Source: Sphaerisporangium sp040685555 | GTDB lineage: Bacteria; Actinomycetota; Actinomycetes; Streptosporangiales; Streptosporangiaceae | NCBI RefSeq assembly: GCF_040685555.1 | Contig: NZ_JBFBIK010000008.1 | Span: 56,567-120,566 of the forward strand | DNA: 64,000 bases | Direction of reading: 5' to 3' | In this document: one piece after another, positions 1-8,467 of the stretch | How the letters are laid out: each line of letters starts with the position of its first letter | Position numbering within the stretch: the stretch's first letter is position 1 | The notes under the pieces: model-generated | What the model was told of the DNA's origin: nothing | The model's database searches: none | The model's input: only the letters and a program-made list of their open reading frames with translations | Made by a program: the position numbers and the translations under genes

Positions 1-1074
1 GTCGGCCCAGGCGAGAAGCTGGAGCATCTTCTGCCTGCCGACGACCTTGCCGGTGGCGACATCCCTGACCGTCGTCTCCGGGCCCGGCGGCGCGCCTACA
101 TCGGCGTACAGCACCCCGTTGGGAGAGACGCCCGCCCGCTCGAGGGTGAGCACGTCCTTCGGCGCGTCGTCGTGCCGCCGCCCGTCCAGGTCGTAGTACA
201 GCCGGCCCCCCTTCAGCTCGTCGCGGTCCCAGACCAGCGTGCCGTCATCGGACCACTGGAAGGCGGAGCCCGACATCCAGAAACGGCCGGCGTCCTTCTG
301 CGCGGACACGGGGTGGAACGACGCCCGGCCCGACGCCACGTCGACCACCTGGAAGCCGGTGCGCCCGGGGTCTGGGATCTGAGAGCTGTTCCCGTCGGCG
401 GAGACGTGGGTGCGGATCGTGGGATCCCGGTCATAAGCCGTGGCCAGCAGCTTGGTGCCATCGGGCGACCAGGAGACGTCGGCCACGGGGTGATCGAGGT
501 CGACCCACTTGACGATCTCCGAAGTCGCCATGTCGACCAGGCCGATCCGGCGGGCGGGCAGGTCGCGCTCCAGCACCGCCGCGAGCTTCATGCCCGGCGC
601 CACGTCGAGCATGGCCCAGTCGGTCTGCCCGTACGTCCCGGTCCCGGGGTTATAGAGGTACCACGTGTAGCGAAGGCGGTCGCTCCTGTCGCCGATCTTC
701 TCCCGCGACCACACGAAGTACGCCGACACGGCGACCCTTCCCGCCGCGATCAGCTTCTTCGGCAGGGGGTTCTCGGTGTCCGCCAGCACCGAGCCCGGTG
801 CCCGCACGTCCTCGGGGATGGACGCGGCAGAGTTCTCACCCGGTGAGGGATCCACCGCGACGGCCACACCGCCCCCCGGGGCTTCCGAGGGGACCAGCCT
901 GGGGACGAGCACGCCCGCGACCACGACGGCGGCGGTCGCCCCCGCGGCGAGCGACACAGTGATCATCGGACGCCGGGGCCGCCCCCGCAGGGCCCGGTCG
1001 GCGAGATCATGGGGCACCCGGACCTCCTCGGCCCAGTCCCGGAACGTCTCCGGCAGCAGGGTTTCCAGCTTCAC
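1..1074 (-). CDS. Membrane-anchored TolB/WD40-like beta-propeller protein, 3' end outside window
   Basis: The frame stays open from a GTG at 1074 to base 1, giving 358 codons without a stop, so the C-terminus is missing. The N-terminal ~35 residues are cytoplasmic-looking (begins MKLETLLPETFRDWAEE). One hydrophobic segment follows at about residues 37-56, then an extracellular part with a WSPDGTKLL motif typical of TolB/WD40-type blades. The start GTG overlaps the stop of the upstream sigma-factor gene (GTGA, 1074-1071), so the two are translationally coupled. Position and topology fit a membrane partner or anti-sigma-like regulator of that SigE-family factor. No zinc-binding anti-sigma motif is visible, so the role is inferred from context only. 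Confidence 0.8.
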   Translation of the reverse strand, partial: MKLETLLPETFRDWAEEVRVPHDLADRALRGRPRRPMITVSLAAGATAAVVVAGVLVPRLVPSEAPGGGVAVAVDPSPGENSAASIPEDVRAPGSVLADTENPLPKKLIAAGRVAVSAYFVWSREKIGDRSDRLRYTWYLYNPGTGTYGQTDWAMLDVAPGMKLAAVLERDLPARRIGLVDMATSEIVKWVDLDHPVADVSWSPDGTKLLATAYDRDPTIRTHVSADGNSSQIPDPGRTGFQVVDVASGRASFHPVSAQKDAGRFWMSGSAFQWSDDGTLVWDRDELKGGRLYYDLDGRRHDDAPKDVLTLERAGVSPNGVLYADVGAPPGPETTVRDVATGKVVGRQKMLQLLAWAD

Positions 1075-1607
1075 GAGCTGGCCTCCTCAAAAGGGTGGTC
1101 GGGCAGGCGGAGATCTGCGAGTTCGGGCGCGACGGCGCGCAGCCGGGCGAGCGAACGGTGCGCCGTGCTGCGGACCGTTCCGACCGAGCAGCCCATGATG
1201 TGCGCCACCTCAACCTCGGGGAGGTCCTCGAAGTAGCGGAGCACCAGCACGGCACGCTGCCGCGCGGTGAGCCGGCCCAGCGCGTGGCGCAGGACGACCT
1301 TCAGGTCGGCCGTGTGCGTGTCGTCGCGTCCCGCGACGTCAGGGGTTCGCGCCACCACGGTCTCCCGCCGCCGGGAGGCCAGGCGCCACCAGCTCACCTG
1401 CTGGTGGTACATCGCGCGCCGCACGTACGCCTCGGGCTCGCCGATACGGGACCAGCGGGCGGCGGTCCTGGCCAGGACCGTCTGAAGCAGGTCTTCGGCC
1501 GCATGCTGGTCCCCGCCCGTGAGCAGGAACCCCAGCCTCATGAGCGCCGGCGAGCTCGCCGACACGAACTCGCGGAAACGTCGCTCCTCGGCAACGTCCA
1601 CGATCAC
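1071..1607 (-). CDS. ECF RNA polymerase sigma factor, SigE family
   Basis: A 178-residue protein with sigma-70 region 2 at about residues 10-75 (FLLTGGDQHAAEDLLQTVLA, then the WSRIGEPEAYVRRAMYHQ core-binding helix). Region 4 is at about 105-160 (LTARQRAVLVLRYFEDL, then the HTH VAHIMGCSVGTVRSTAHR). This is the pattern of the SigE-type ECF family common in actinomycetes (about 170 residues, TIGR02983-like). It would direct core polymerase to stress- or envelope-related promoters. It heads a two-gene operon with the coupled membrane propeller protein. No regulatory cysteines or C-terminal extension are seen. Confidence 0.92.
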   Translation of the reverse strand: MIVDVAEERRFREFVSASSPALMRLGFLLTGGDQHAAEDLLQTVLARTAARWSRIGEPEAYVRRAMYHQQVSWWRLASRRRETVVARTPDVAGRDDTHTADLKVVLRHALGRLTARQRAVLVLRYFEDLPEVEVAHIMGCSVGTVRSTAHRSLARLRAVAPELADLRLPDHPFEEASS

Positions 1608-1842
1608 CTCCAGAGGGTCGATGTCAGCCTCTAGGACGCGGTCGGCTCCGCTTGGCTATGCCTCCCGACCTCAGGGGCTTCCCGAGCGGCTTTCCGATGC
1701 CGCTTGCAAGTGCGGCTTGCGCGTACGGCTTCCCGCGCGGGGACGGGGCAGAGAGTGGAAAGGTAGGGTGCCGCGCGGGACGAGCCAGGCCAGGCATCCC
1801 GCCAACCGTAAATATCCTGGCCCAGTGGGAAATGTGGAGCAG

Positions 1843-3084
1843 ATGACGGCGAACCCCGAGTGGACCCCCGACTGGGTGCCCGACGCCCGCGAGCTCGCCG
1901 ATCTGGAGCTGCTGCTCTCCGGCGCCTTCGACCCTCTCACGGGCTTCCTCGGGTCGGCCGACGTCGCCTCGGTCGTCGAGAACGGCCGCCTGGCCGACGG
2001 CACGCCGTGGCCGGATCCGGTCACGCTGATGCTGCCGCACGACCACCCCGTGTCCGCCGGGCAGGAGCTCACGCTGCGCGACCCGGAGGGCGCCGCGATC
2101 GCCTCGGTCACCGTGACAGAGCGCACGGCAGATGGCCTGGTGGCCGGCCCGGTGAAGTCGCTGGGCGCCTCCGAGCACGGCCCCTTCGCGCGGCTGCGGC
2201 GTCCCCCGGCGCAGGTCCGCGCCGAACTGGGCGACCGTCCCGTCCTCGGCGTCACCATGCGGGGCCCGCTGGACGACCTGGACGAGATCACCGCCACGGC
2301 CCGCGAGCTGGACGCGACGATCCTGCTGCTCCCCCTGGCCTTCGGCGAGGGCGGCCCCGCGGTCGTGCGCGCGGCGCTCAAGGCACGCGACCGGCTCCCG
2401 TCCGGCACCCAGGTCGTCGTGGTCCCCCTCGCCCCCCGCGAGCCCGAGATCGACCTGGAGCTCCGCGAGCACATCGCCACCGCCTACGGCGCCGACGAGC
2501 ACCTGGCGGGGCCCGAGCCCATCACCCTGCCCGGGCCCCCGCACCGGCGCGGCCTGGTGGTCTTCTTCACCGGCCTGTCCGGATCGGGCAAGTCGACGAT
2601 CGCCCGCGGCCTGCACGACGCGCTGCTCGAACGCGGCAGCCGCACCGTCACCTACCTGGACGGCGACGTGGTGCGGCGGCAGCTCTCGGCGGGGCTGACG
2701 TTCTCCAAGCACGACCGCGACCTGAACATCCGCCGCATCGGCTTCGTCGCCGCCGAGGTCGCCCGGCACGGCGGCCTCGCCATCTGCGCGCCCATCGCCC
2801 CGTACGCGGCGACGCGCGACGAGGTGCGCCACATGGTCGAGGCCGTGGGCGCCGACTTCGTGTTGGTGCACGTGGCCACGCCGCTGGAGGAGTGCGAGCG
2901 CCGCGACCGCAAGGGGCTGTACGCCAAGGCGCGGGCGGGGCTCATCCCGGAGTTCACCGGCATCTCCGACCCGTACGAGGAGCCCGACGACGCCGACCTG
3001 ACCCTCGACACGACCGGCATGGCGGTCGAGAGGACCGTCGACTCCGTGCTGGGCGTGCTGACCTCGGGCGGCTGGATCCGCTGA
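1843..3084 (+). CDS. cysC: Adenylylsulfate (APS) kinase with degenerate N-terminal ATP-sulfurylase-like domain
   Basis: 413 residues from ATG 1843 (in-frame GTG 1825 is an alternative). The C-terminal ~190 residues are a complete APS kinase: Walker A GLSGSGKST at about residue 244, then DGDVVRRQL, FSKHDRDLNIRRI, APYAATRD and the RDRKGLYAKARAG lid. It makes PAPS from APS and ATP. Residues ~1-100 match the N-terminal PUA-like part of ATP sulfurylase (ELADLELLLSGAFDPLTGFLG). The catalytic domain that should follow is short and has no Q-x-R-N-P or H-x-G-H nucleotide-binding motif, so this half is probably not catalytic. ATP sulfurylase activity would come from cysDN at 26561-28811. The gene faces the exopolysaccharide cluster with its three sulfotransferases, which would consume PAPS. 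Confidence 0.9.
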   Translation: MTANPEWTPDWVPDARELADLELLLSGAFDPLTGFLGSADVASVVENGRLADGTPWPDPVTLMLPHDHPVSAGQELTLRDPEGAAIASVTVTERTADGLVAGPVKSLGASEHGPFARLRRPPAQVRAELGDRPVLGVTMRGPLDDLDEITATARELDATILLLPLAFGEGGPAVVRAALKARDRLPSGTQVVVVPLAPREPEIDLELREHIATAYGADEHLAGPEPITLPGPPHRRGLVVFFTGLSGSGKSTIARGLHDALLERGSRTVTYLDGDVVRRQLSAGLTFSKHDRDLNIRRIGFVAAEVARHGGLAICAPIAPYAATRDEVRHMVEAVGADFVLVHVATPLEECERRDRKGLYAKARAGLIPEFTGISDPYEEPDDADLTLDTTGMAVERTVDSVLGVLTSGGWIR

Positions 3085-3094
3085 CCGTACGGCT

Positions 3095-3116
3095 GCCGGC
3101 GCGTACGCCCGCCGGC
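3095..3116. terminator. Hairpin between convergent cysC and GH26-like gene
   Basis: The inverted repeat GCCGGCG/CGCCGGC (7 bp, 8-base loop) lies in the 34-base gap between two convergent stop codons, so it can serve either strand. There is no T-tract, as is common in high-GC actinobacteria. Confidence 0.45.
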
Positions 3117-3118
3117 GG

Positions 3119-4204
3119 TCAGTGGTCGGGGACGGGTGTCGAGCTGAAGTACGGCGCGCGTGCCAGCTCGGTGAAGGCGCGCGCGGCCGGGACGGTCGAG
3201 TCGAAGCGCGTGTCGCCCCGCGGCGCGCGCGGCGAGTCGAAGTAGACCAAGGCCTTGATCTGCGGATATCCCCTGATCTGGCGGCGTACCGAGTTGAAGA
3301 ACGTGACCTTGAAGCCCGGGTCGTCGTGCCGCTCGAACGCCCCCCACTCGGCCACCATGATCGGCTTGCCGGGGAAGCGCATCTGTGTCCAGCGGTAGAA
3401 GCCGGGCCAGCTCGCGTGGTCACCACGGGTCTTGTCGACCAGATTGGCGAAGTCGCTCACCCGGCGGTCGGCGTACGGGTCGAGGCCGATCCAGTCGACG
3501 ACGTCGTCGCCAGGGTAGAGGTGCTCGAACCACGGCTTGGTCGCCCAGTTGGGCGCGCCCATATAGGTCATGACCATGACGGCGTTCCTGACGCCGCGCT
3601 CGCGCAGGCGCAGCACCACGTGGCGGTACATCGCGGCGTAGTCCTCCGCGGTCATCCCCGACCCCGGGCTCGCGCGTACGTCGTTCTCGGGCTCGTGGTG
3701 GATGGTGAGGAAGAACCGTACGCGCAGCCTGTGCCTGATCCGCTCGGCGACCCGGTCGATGCGGGCGTCGATCGCGCCGTCGGCGATCTCGGCCCAGGTG
3801 TCGTGGACGGACGGCTTCCAGTTGATCAGCAGCAGCCGCTTCTTGGCGAGCTGCCGCTCCTCGGGCGTGGGGAACGGGTCGCCGCCCCGGTGGTACACGT
3901 GCACGATGTCGGCCCTGCGGCCCATGCGCTCCTCGGCGGCGGCGATGGCCAGCGACGGCGGCCGGCCGCCGAAGACGTCCGGGGCCACGCCCCACCACGC
4001 GCCGCAGCTCGGGATGAGCTTGGCCGTGGCGACGCAGCCCGGGGCGCCGCTCGGGACCGTCATGTCGAGGGCGGGCGCGCGGTCTCCGGTCGCGACCTCC
4101 TGATGGGGCCGCACCGACGACACGGCGTAAACGATCAGCCCGCAGCCCGCGACGATCCCCATCCCGAAAACCCACATTCCCGTCAGTCTGCGCAAGGCGG
4201 TCAA
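3119..4204 (-). CDS. Membrane-anchored GH26-like glycoside hydrolase
   Basis: 361 residues. An N-terminal hydrophobic segment (about residues 9-28, FGMGIVAGCGLIVYAVSSV) is a signal anchor, placing the enzyme outside. The body follows the GH26 (beta-mannanase-like) TIM-barrel pattern. The acid/base glutamate is in FLTIHHEPEND (about residue 165) and the nucleophile glutamate in IMVAEWGAFE (about residue 283); WKPSVHDTWAEIADG and DWIGLDPYA are also present. It probably cleaves or trims a beta-linked polysaccharide. It is divergent from the Wzz-like gene, so a role in maturing or releasing the polymer made by this locus is likely. The substrate cannot be read from sequence. Confidence 0.8.
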   Translation of the reverse strand: MTALRRLTGMWVFGMGIVAGCGLIVYAVSSVRPHQEVATGDRAPALDMTVPSGAPGCVATAKLIPSCGAWWGVAPDVFGGRPPSLAIAAAEERMGRRADIVHVYHRGGDPFPTPEERQLAKKRLLLINWKPSVHDTWAEIADGAIDARIDRVAERIRHRLRVRFFLTIHHEPENDVRASPGSGMTAEDYAAMYRHVVLRLRERGVRNAVMVMTYMGAPNWATKPWFEHLYPGDDVVDWIGLDPYADRRVSDFANLVDKTRGDHASWPGFYRWTQMRFPGKPIMVAEWGAFERHDDPGFKVTFFNSVRRQIRGYPQIKALVYFDSPRAPRGDTRFDSTVPAARAFTELARAPYFSSTPVPDH

Positions 4205-4518
4205 ACCCCCTTCTAATCAATTACCCCAGAAGGCTGGTATTCACCTTCCCACTAATCGGAGCCGGGCCGCCGGAAACTCGGGAGCCGCCACCGAGCTGGG
4301 GTTTCCTAATTATGGAAATATCCGCTTTTGCGCGCCAGCCTGGCGGATTCGCCACCCCCAAAAACTCCCGTATGCGATCGAGGAATCTTGGGTTGTGCCT
4401 ATAGTTCACTGGATCTGTTCCGGGGATCGCCGTCCATAGACGACGATTCCGAGAAACACATGCGACTTATAGGGACAGATATGCATAACAACCCCGCACC
4501 GAGAGGCCTGCCGATTCC
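4205..4518. other. Divergent regulatory region between GH26-like gene and exopolysaccharide operon
   Basis: 314 bases, clearly more AT-rich than the flanks, without a plausible gene. It must hold both divergent promoters. It contains a two-part inverted repeat at about 4272-4306: outer arms GGAAAC/GTTTCC, inner arms CTCGG/CCGAG. A GGAAT...GTT pair at 4382-4406 (17-base gap) loosely resembles an ECF-type promoter for the plus-strand operon. Neither is strong enough to name a regulator or riboswitch. Confidence 0.4.
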
Positions 4519-5775
4519 ATGAGCCACCCGGCGTCCTCAGTCCCCGGCCCGGCCACCGGGCGCGAGTTCGCCGAGTTCGGCTCGATGCTGCTCCGGCGCC
4601 GGGTCGCGCTCGCCGGGTTCCTGCTCGCCGGCCTCTGCTGTGGCGGCATCGCCCTCGCGCTGACCCCGCCGTCCTACACGGCGACCGCCGAGGTGCTGGT
4701 GTCCGCCACCGGCGTCCAGGACCAGACCAACCAGACGAGCCAGCGCCAGCGCGAGCCGCTCAACCTCGACACGGAGGCCCAGGTCGCCCGCTCGGCCGTC
4801 GTCGCCTCCCGCGCCGCGCGCGCCCTTAAGGTCAAGGACCCCGACACGCTGAGGGACCAGGTCACCGTGACCGTCCCGCCCAACTCGGCGGTGCTGGCCG
4901 TGTCGTACACCGCCCGTGACCCGGTCACCGCCGCCGCCGGAGCCCAGGCGTTCGCCAAGGCGTACCTCGCCAACCGCGAGGCGACGGCCAAGCACGCGCT
5001 CAACGCACAGCTCAAGGTGCTCGCGGGGAAGCTCCGCGAGGTCGACGCCGCGCTCGGCACGACCGTCACGGGGCTGCCCCGCACGGTGCCGGGCTCGGCG
5101 GCGCGCACCATCGCCGCCCAGCGGCAGAACGTCCTGAGCAAGCAGGTCTACAACCTCACTGTGAAGTACGACACCCTCAGGACCGTCGCGATCACCCCGG
5201 GCAGCGTCATCAGCGACGCCCGTCCGCCCACCTCGCCCGCCCAGCCGAGCCCGTCGCTCTACCTCGGCAGCGGGCTGTTCCTCGGCCTGCTCGCCGGGGC
5301 CGGGGCCGCCATGGTCCGCGACCGCTTCGACACGCGGCTACGCACGGCGGCCGACGTCGAGCGGCTCAGCGGGCTCCCCGTCCTGTGCGAGGGCGAGAAC
5401 GCCCGCGAGCTGCGCGAGCTCGCCATCGCCGTCGCGCGGCACCTGCGCGACGGCGGCGAGTTGCTCGTACGGAGCGTGTCGCCGGGCACCGACCCCGAGC
5501 CCATCGCCGACGACCTGCGCGTGGCGCTGACCGGCCTCGCGCCGATCTGGGTGCGCACCGACCAGGCGGCACGGGCCGACGCCGCGCTGCTGGTGGTCGA
5601 GAGCCGCGCGGCCCGCTCAAAGCAGCTCGCCCAGGCCGTGCGGCAGCTCCGGCGCACCGACACCGCGGCGCTGGGCGTGATCCTGCTGTCCCCGCCCGCC
5701 GCGCTGCCGCGCGGCGAGTCCCACCACGGTCACGGCCGCCGCCACCCGACCGACCCCCCGGCCCGAGCCTCGTGA
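4519..5775 (+). CDS. Wzz/YveK-like polysaccharide chain-length regulator (co-polymerase)
   Basis: 418 residues. Two membrane segments bracket a periplasmic-side domain: TM1 at about residues 36-55 (VALAGFLLAGLCCGGIALAL), then the Wzz signature PPSYTATAEVLVSATGV. TM2 is at about 250-272, followed by the cytosolic RFDTRLRTAADVERLSGLPVL that normally links to a BY-kinase. After this there is only a ~130-residue degenerate nucleotide-binding-like tail without Walker motifs, so no kinase activity is expected. It should set the length of the exported polymer. It is the first gene of a six-gene operon; its stop overlaps the next start (GTGA, 5772-5775). Confidence 0.85.
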   Translation: MSHPASSVPGPATGREFAEFGSMLLRRRVALAGFLLAGLCCGGIALALTPPSYTATAEVLVSATGVQDQTNQTSQRQREPLNLDTEAQVARSAVVASRAARALKVKDPDTLRDQVTVTVPPNSAVLAVSYTARDPVTAAAGAQAFAKAYLANREATAKHALNAQLKVLAGKLREVDAALGTTVTGLPRTVPGSAARTIAAQRQNVLSKQVYNLTVKYDTLRTVAITPGSVISDARPPTSPAQPSPSLYLGSGLFLGLLAGAGAAMVRDRFDTRLRTAADVERLSGLPVLCEGENARELRELAIAVARHLRDGGELLVRSVSPGTDPEPIADDLRVALTGLAPIWVRTDQAARADAALLVVESRAARSKQLAQAVRQLRRTDTAALGVILLSPPAALPRGESHHGHGRRHPTDPPARAS

Positions 5776-7226
5776 GGCCCCCGGCCGCCACCCCGCCACC
5801 ACGCGGCACGGGCATCGTGCGACTGTCACCCCTCCCCACCCCGCCGCCACCCGAACGCCCCGGCGGCCCGGGCGTCCTGAGGATGCCGCCCGTACGACCC
5901 CACGGCGCGGCGGCCCTGAGGATGCCGCCCCCCGTCACCTGGCCGATCGCCGCGCTGCTCGTCGGGTACCCCCTCTGGTGGGCCCTGGGCTTCGGCGGGC
6001 TGTCGATCGTCGTCGTCGCGTTGCCCATGGCGTACGTGCTCTGGCGGCGGCGGCCGATCGTGATCCCCAAGGGCATGGGCCTGTGGATGCTGCTTCTCGC
6101 GGGCTACCTCGTCAGCGCGCTGATGCTCGGCGACACGCCCCCCGGCACGTACGGCGAGCTCGGCACCGGCCGCGTCCTCGGCTACGTGATGCGGCTCGCC
6201 CTCTACGTGGCCCTGCTGGTCATGGTGCTCTACCTGGGCAACCTCACCGAGCGGGAGCTGCCGCAGCGCACGCTGGTGCGCATGCTCGGCGTGCTGTTCG
6301 TCACGACCGTGGCCGGAGGGCTGCTCGGCGTCATCGCCCCCCGCTTCGAGTTCACCTCGCCCCTGGAGATGCTGCTGCCGGAGTGGATCAGCGGCAACTC
6401 CTTCGTCCGCAACCTGATCCACCCGACCGCGGCCCAGGTCCAGCACGTGCTCGGGCACGCCTCGCCGCGCCCGGAGGCGCCGTTCGAGTGGGCCAACGCC
6501 TGGGGCAGCAACGTCTCGGTGCTGCTGATCTGGTTCGTCGTCGGCTGGTGGACCTACGGCGGGCGGGTGCGGCGGGTCCTGTGCGTGGTCGTGGCCGGGC
6601 TCGCCACGATCCCGATCGTGTACTCGCTCAACCGGGGCCTGTGGATCGGCCTCGCCGTCGCCGTCGCGTACGTCCTCATGCGCGCGCGTCCCCGCACCGG
6701 GCTGGTGATCGGCGCGGCCCTCGCGGCGGCGGCGCTCGTGTTCGTCGCCGGCCCGCTCAACACCATCGTGGCCCAGCGCCTGGAGAGCCCGCACAGCAAC
6801 GCCATCAGGGCGTTCACGGTCGCGAGCACGCTGGAGGCGGCCACCCACTCCCCCGTCATCGGGTACGGCAACACCCGCAACGCCTTCGGCAACTACCAGA
6901 CGATCACGACGGGCAGGACCGGCTGGTGCGCCGAGTGCGGGCATCCGCCGCTCGGGAGCGACGGGCAGATCTGGCTGCTGCTGATCACTCAGGGCTTCAC
7001 CGGGGCGGCGCTGTACGTCGCGTTCTTCACCGGGGCCATCCGCCGCTTCTGGCGCGACCGCACGCCGATCGGCCAGGCGGGCACGCTCGTGATGATCCTC
7101 GTGCTGCTCTACATGTTCGTCTACGACGGCCTGGTGACCGCGCTGAGCCTCTACCTGATCTCCTTCGCGCTGCTCTGGCGCAACGGGCAGAGCGGCGGCG
7201 TCCCAGCGGTGGAGGGACGCCCATGA
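5772..7226 (+). CDS. O-antigen ligase/Wzy-like polysaccharide polymerase, integral membrane
   Basis: 484 residues from GTG 5772, which overlaps the upstream stop. After a Pro/Arg-rich cytosolic ~55 residues there are about 10-12 membrane helices and one large loop. That loop sits before the last helices and carries HSPVIGYGNTRNAFGNYQ and the conserved-looking WCAECGHPPLGSDGQ, in the place expected for the Wzy_C (O-antigen ligase/polymerase) domain. It would polymerise or transfer undecaprenyl-linked repeat units on the outer face. It is coupled to the next gene by ATGA at 7223-7226. Wzy and ligase cannot be distinguished from sequence; in a capsule-like locus with Wzx and Wzz, polymerase is more likely. 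Confidence 0.82.
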   Translation: MRPPAATPPPRGTGIVRLSPLPTPPPPERPGGPGVLRMPPVRPHGAAALRMPPPVTWPIAALLVGYPLWWALGFGGLSIVVVALPMAYVLWRRRPIVIPKGMGLWMLLLAGYLVSALMLGDTPPGTYGELGTGRVLGYVMRLALYVALLVMVLYLGNLTERELPQRTLVRMLGVLFVTTVAGGLLGVIAPRFEFTSPLEMLLPEWISGNSFVRNLIHPTAAQVQHVLGHASPRPEAPFEWANAWGSNVSVLLIWFVVGWWTYGGRVRRVLCVVVAGLATIPIVYSLNRGLWIGLAVAVAYVLMRARPRTGLVIGAALAAAALVFVAGPLNTIVAQRLESPHSNAIRAFTVASTLEAATHSPVIGYGNTRNAFGNYQTITTGRTGWCAECGHPPLGSDGQIWLLLITQGFTGAALYVAFFTGAIRRFWRDRTPIGQAGTLVMILVLLYMFVYDGLVTALSLYLISFALLWRNGQSGGVPAVEGRP

Positions 7227-8467
7227 GGGACTACCGCGCCCGCCTCCACTACCTCAACGAGGTGATCCCCCTGCTCTACCCCTCCGCGCCGTCCCTCACC
7301 TCGGCCCCGCCCTCTAACGGTGCCTCTGGCCCGACATCCGTCCACGCTTCCTCCGAACCCTCAGGGTCCTCATTCGACTCTGGTTCGGACGTGAACCTGG
7401 CTGGAGTCCCCGCACCCGGCCCCGTTCCAGGTCCGGCGGGCCGCCTCCCCCACGCCGCGTACGCGCTGGTGCCGAGCAGGTTTCTGCCGCGCCGCCTCGT
7501 GCCCCGGTCGCGCTGGCTGCCAGGGCGACGGCGCCTGCCCCAGGGGCCCGGCACGATCGAGGGCTACCTCAGCGAGGTGCTCGGGGAGCCTGTGAGGGCC
7601 ACCTCCCACGTACGGCCGGCCCTGCGCGTCAACCGCAAACCCGTGCTGGAGATCCACGGGGCCACCGGGAAACGGCTCGCCTTCGTCAAGATCGGCGACT
7701 CCGACCGCTCGCGGGCGCTGGTCCGGCATGAGAGCGCGACGCTCGCCCAGCTGGCGGCCACGCCCCTGAAGGTCGTGGTGAGCCCCGCCGTCCTGCACCA
7801 CGGGGTGTGGAACGGCCTGGAAGTGCTGGTCCTGTCCCCCCTGCCGGTGAGACGTGGCCGGGTGTCCTCGTTCCTACCCGTGGGCCGCGACCGATTCCTC
7901 CCCGTGGGCCGCCGTGTTTCGCTCTCCCTGTCGGTGCGGAAGGGCCGGGTCTCACCGTCCCTGCTCAACAGTGCGGTCGCGGAGATCGCCACGCTCGGAC
8001 CGGCGCTCGCGGACCACGCGGGGGCCGCACGGCAGGACGCGGGAGCCGACCGGCGGGACGCGCGCCCGCTCCCGGGGAGCCTTTCACCGGAGCCCGGCGC
8101 GCGCGGTGACCATGCCTGGCACGGTGACTTCTCGCCGTGGAACATGGCGCCCTCGCCCGACGGCCGCCTGTTCGTCTGGGACTGGGAGCGCTTCGCCACC
8201 GGCGTGCCCCTGGGCTTCGACGCACTTCACCACTTCTTCCAGCGGGCGCTGCGCCGGATGCCACCCCCGGTCGCCGCCGAGGCGTGCCTGGCGCAGGCCG
8301 TACGGACGCTCGCGCCCTTCGGGCTGTCGGCGGGCGAGGCGCGGGAGGCGGCGGTGCGCTACCTGATCGCCCTGGCCGACCGGTATGAGCGGGACGGCCA
8401 CCAGCCGCTCGGACCTCCCTCCCAATGGCTCAATCCCCTCGTCGATCACCAGGAGGTCCTGCCATGA
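7223..8467 (+). CDS. Aminoglycoside-phosphotransferase-fold (APH/choline-kinase-like) phosphotransferase with internal repeat
   Basis: 414 residues from ATG 7223 (ATGA overlap). The kinase-like fold is shown by the Brenner motif HAWHGDFSPWN (about residue 295) and the metal-binding LFVWDWERF that follows it. The substrate is unknown; the context suggests a sugar or glycan-linked alcohol. Two features are odd. Residues ~25-70 are a Ser/Pro/Gly-rich low-complexity stretch. At about residues 207-245 there are four imperfect tandem copies of an L-P/S-V-x-R-x-R-V-S unit, of which only the last runs into the normal helix (LLNSAVAEIATLG). The repeats may enlarge a loop without destroying the fold. 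It is the third gene of the operon and is coupled to the sulfotransferase at 8464. Confidence 0.75.
   Translation: MRDYRARLHYLNEVIPLLYPSAPSLTSAPPSNGASGPTSVHASSEPSGSSFDSGSDVNLAGVPAPGPVPGPAGRLPHAAYALVPSRFLPRRLVPRSRWLPGRRRLPQGPGTIEGYLSEVLGEPVRATSHVRPALRVNRKPVLEIHGATGKRLAFVKIGDSDRSRALVRHESATLAQLAATPLKVVVSPAVLHHGVWNGLEVLVLSPLPVRRGRVSSFLPVGRDRFLPVGRRVSLSLSVRKGRVSPSLLNSAVAEIATLGPALADHAGAARQDAGADRRDARPLPGSLSPEPGARGDHAWHGDFSPWNMAPSPDGRLFVWDWERFATGVPLGFDALHHFFQRALRRMPPPVAAEACLAQAVRTLAPFGLSAGEAREAAVRYLIALADRYERDGHQPLGPPSQWLNPLVDHQEVLP
7841..7970 (+). repeat. In-frame imperfect tandem repeats inside the APH-like kinase gene
   Basis: Four units of roughly 24-33 bases, each built on CTnCCnGTGnGnCG and encoding L-P-V-R-R-G-R-V-S, L-P-V-G-R-D-R-F, L-P-V-G-R-R-V-S and L-S-V-R-K-G-R-V-S. 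Units 2 and 3 share CCCGTGGGCCGC exactly. All keep the reading frame. Confidence 0.7.

Noticed and set aside
1608..1842. Possible leader RNA (SAM-type riboswitch) before cysC, suggested by GCCGCTTGCAAGTGCGGC and repeated GGCTT blocks
   Set aside because: No SAM-riboswitch consensus could be fitted; only a weak 5-bp hairpin and sequence repetition remain.
4325..4365. Minus-strand GGCGAATCCGCCAGGCTGGCGCG resembles the CGAATCCGnCAGCT block of c-di-AMP (ydaO-type) riboswitches upstream of the GH26-like gene
   Set aside because: The other conserved blocks of that riboswitch (GGGGUGAAUCC, GGUAGGG, ACCUCG..AGGC) are absent in the right order, and the match is mostly a simple inverted repeat.
5978..7222. 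Long open frame antiparallel or shifted to the Wzy-like gene, and similar frames opposite glmU, ispE, metG and the propeller genes
   Set aside because: They are Arg/Pro/Gly/Ala-rich, lack domain patterns, and follow from the high-GC third-position bias of the real genes.
7841..7970. Tandem repeats considered as a CRISPR-like array
   Set aside because: Units are imperfect, unequal in length, keep a reading frame and lie inside a conserved gene; no cas genes are present anywhere in the window.
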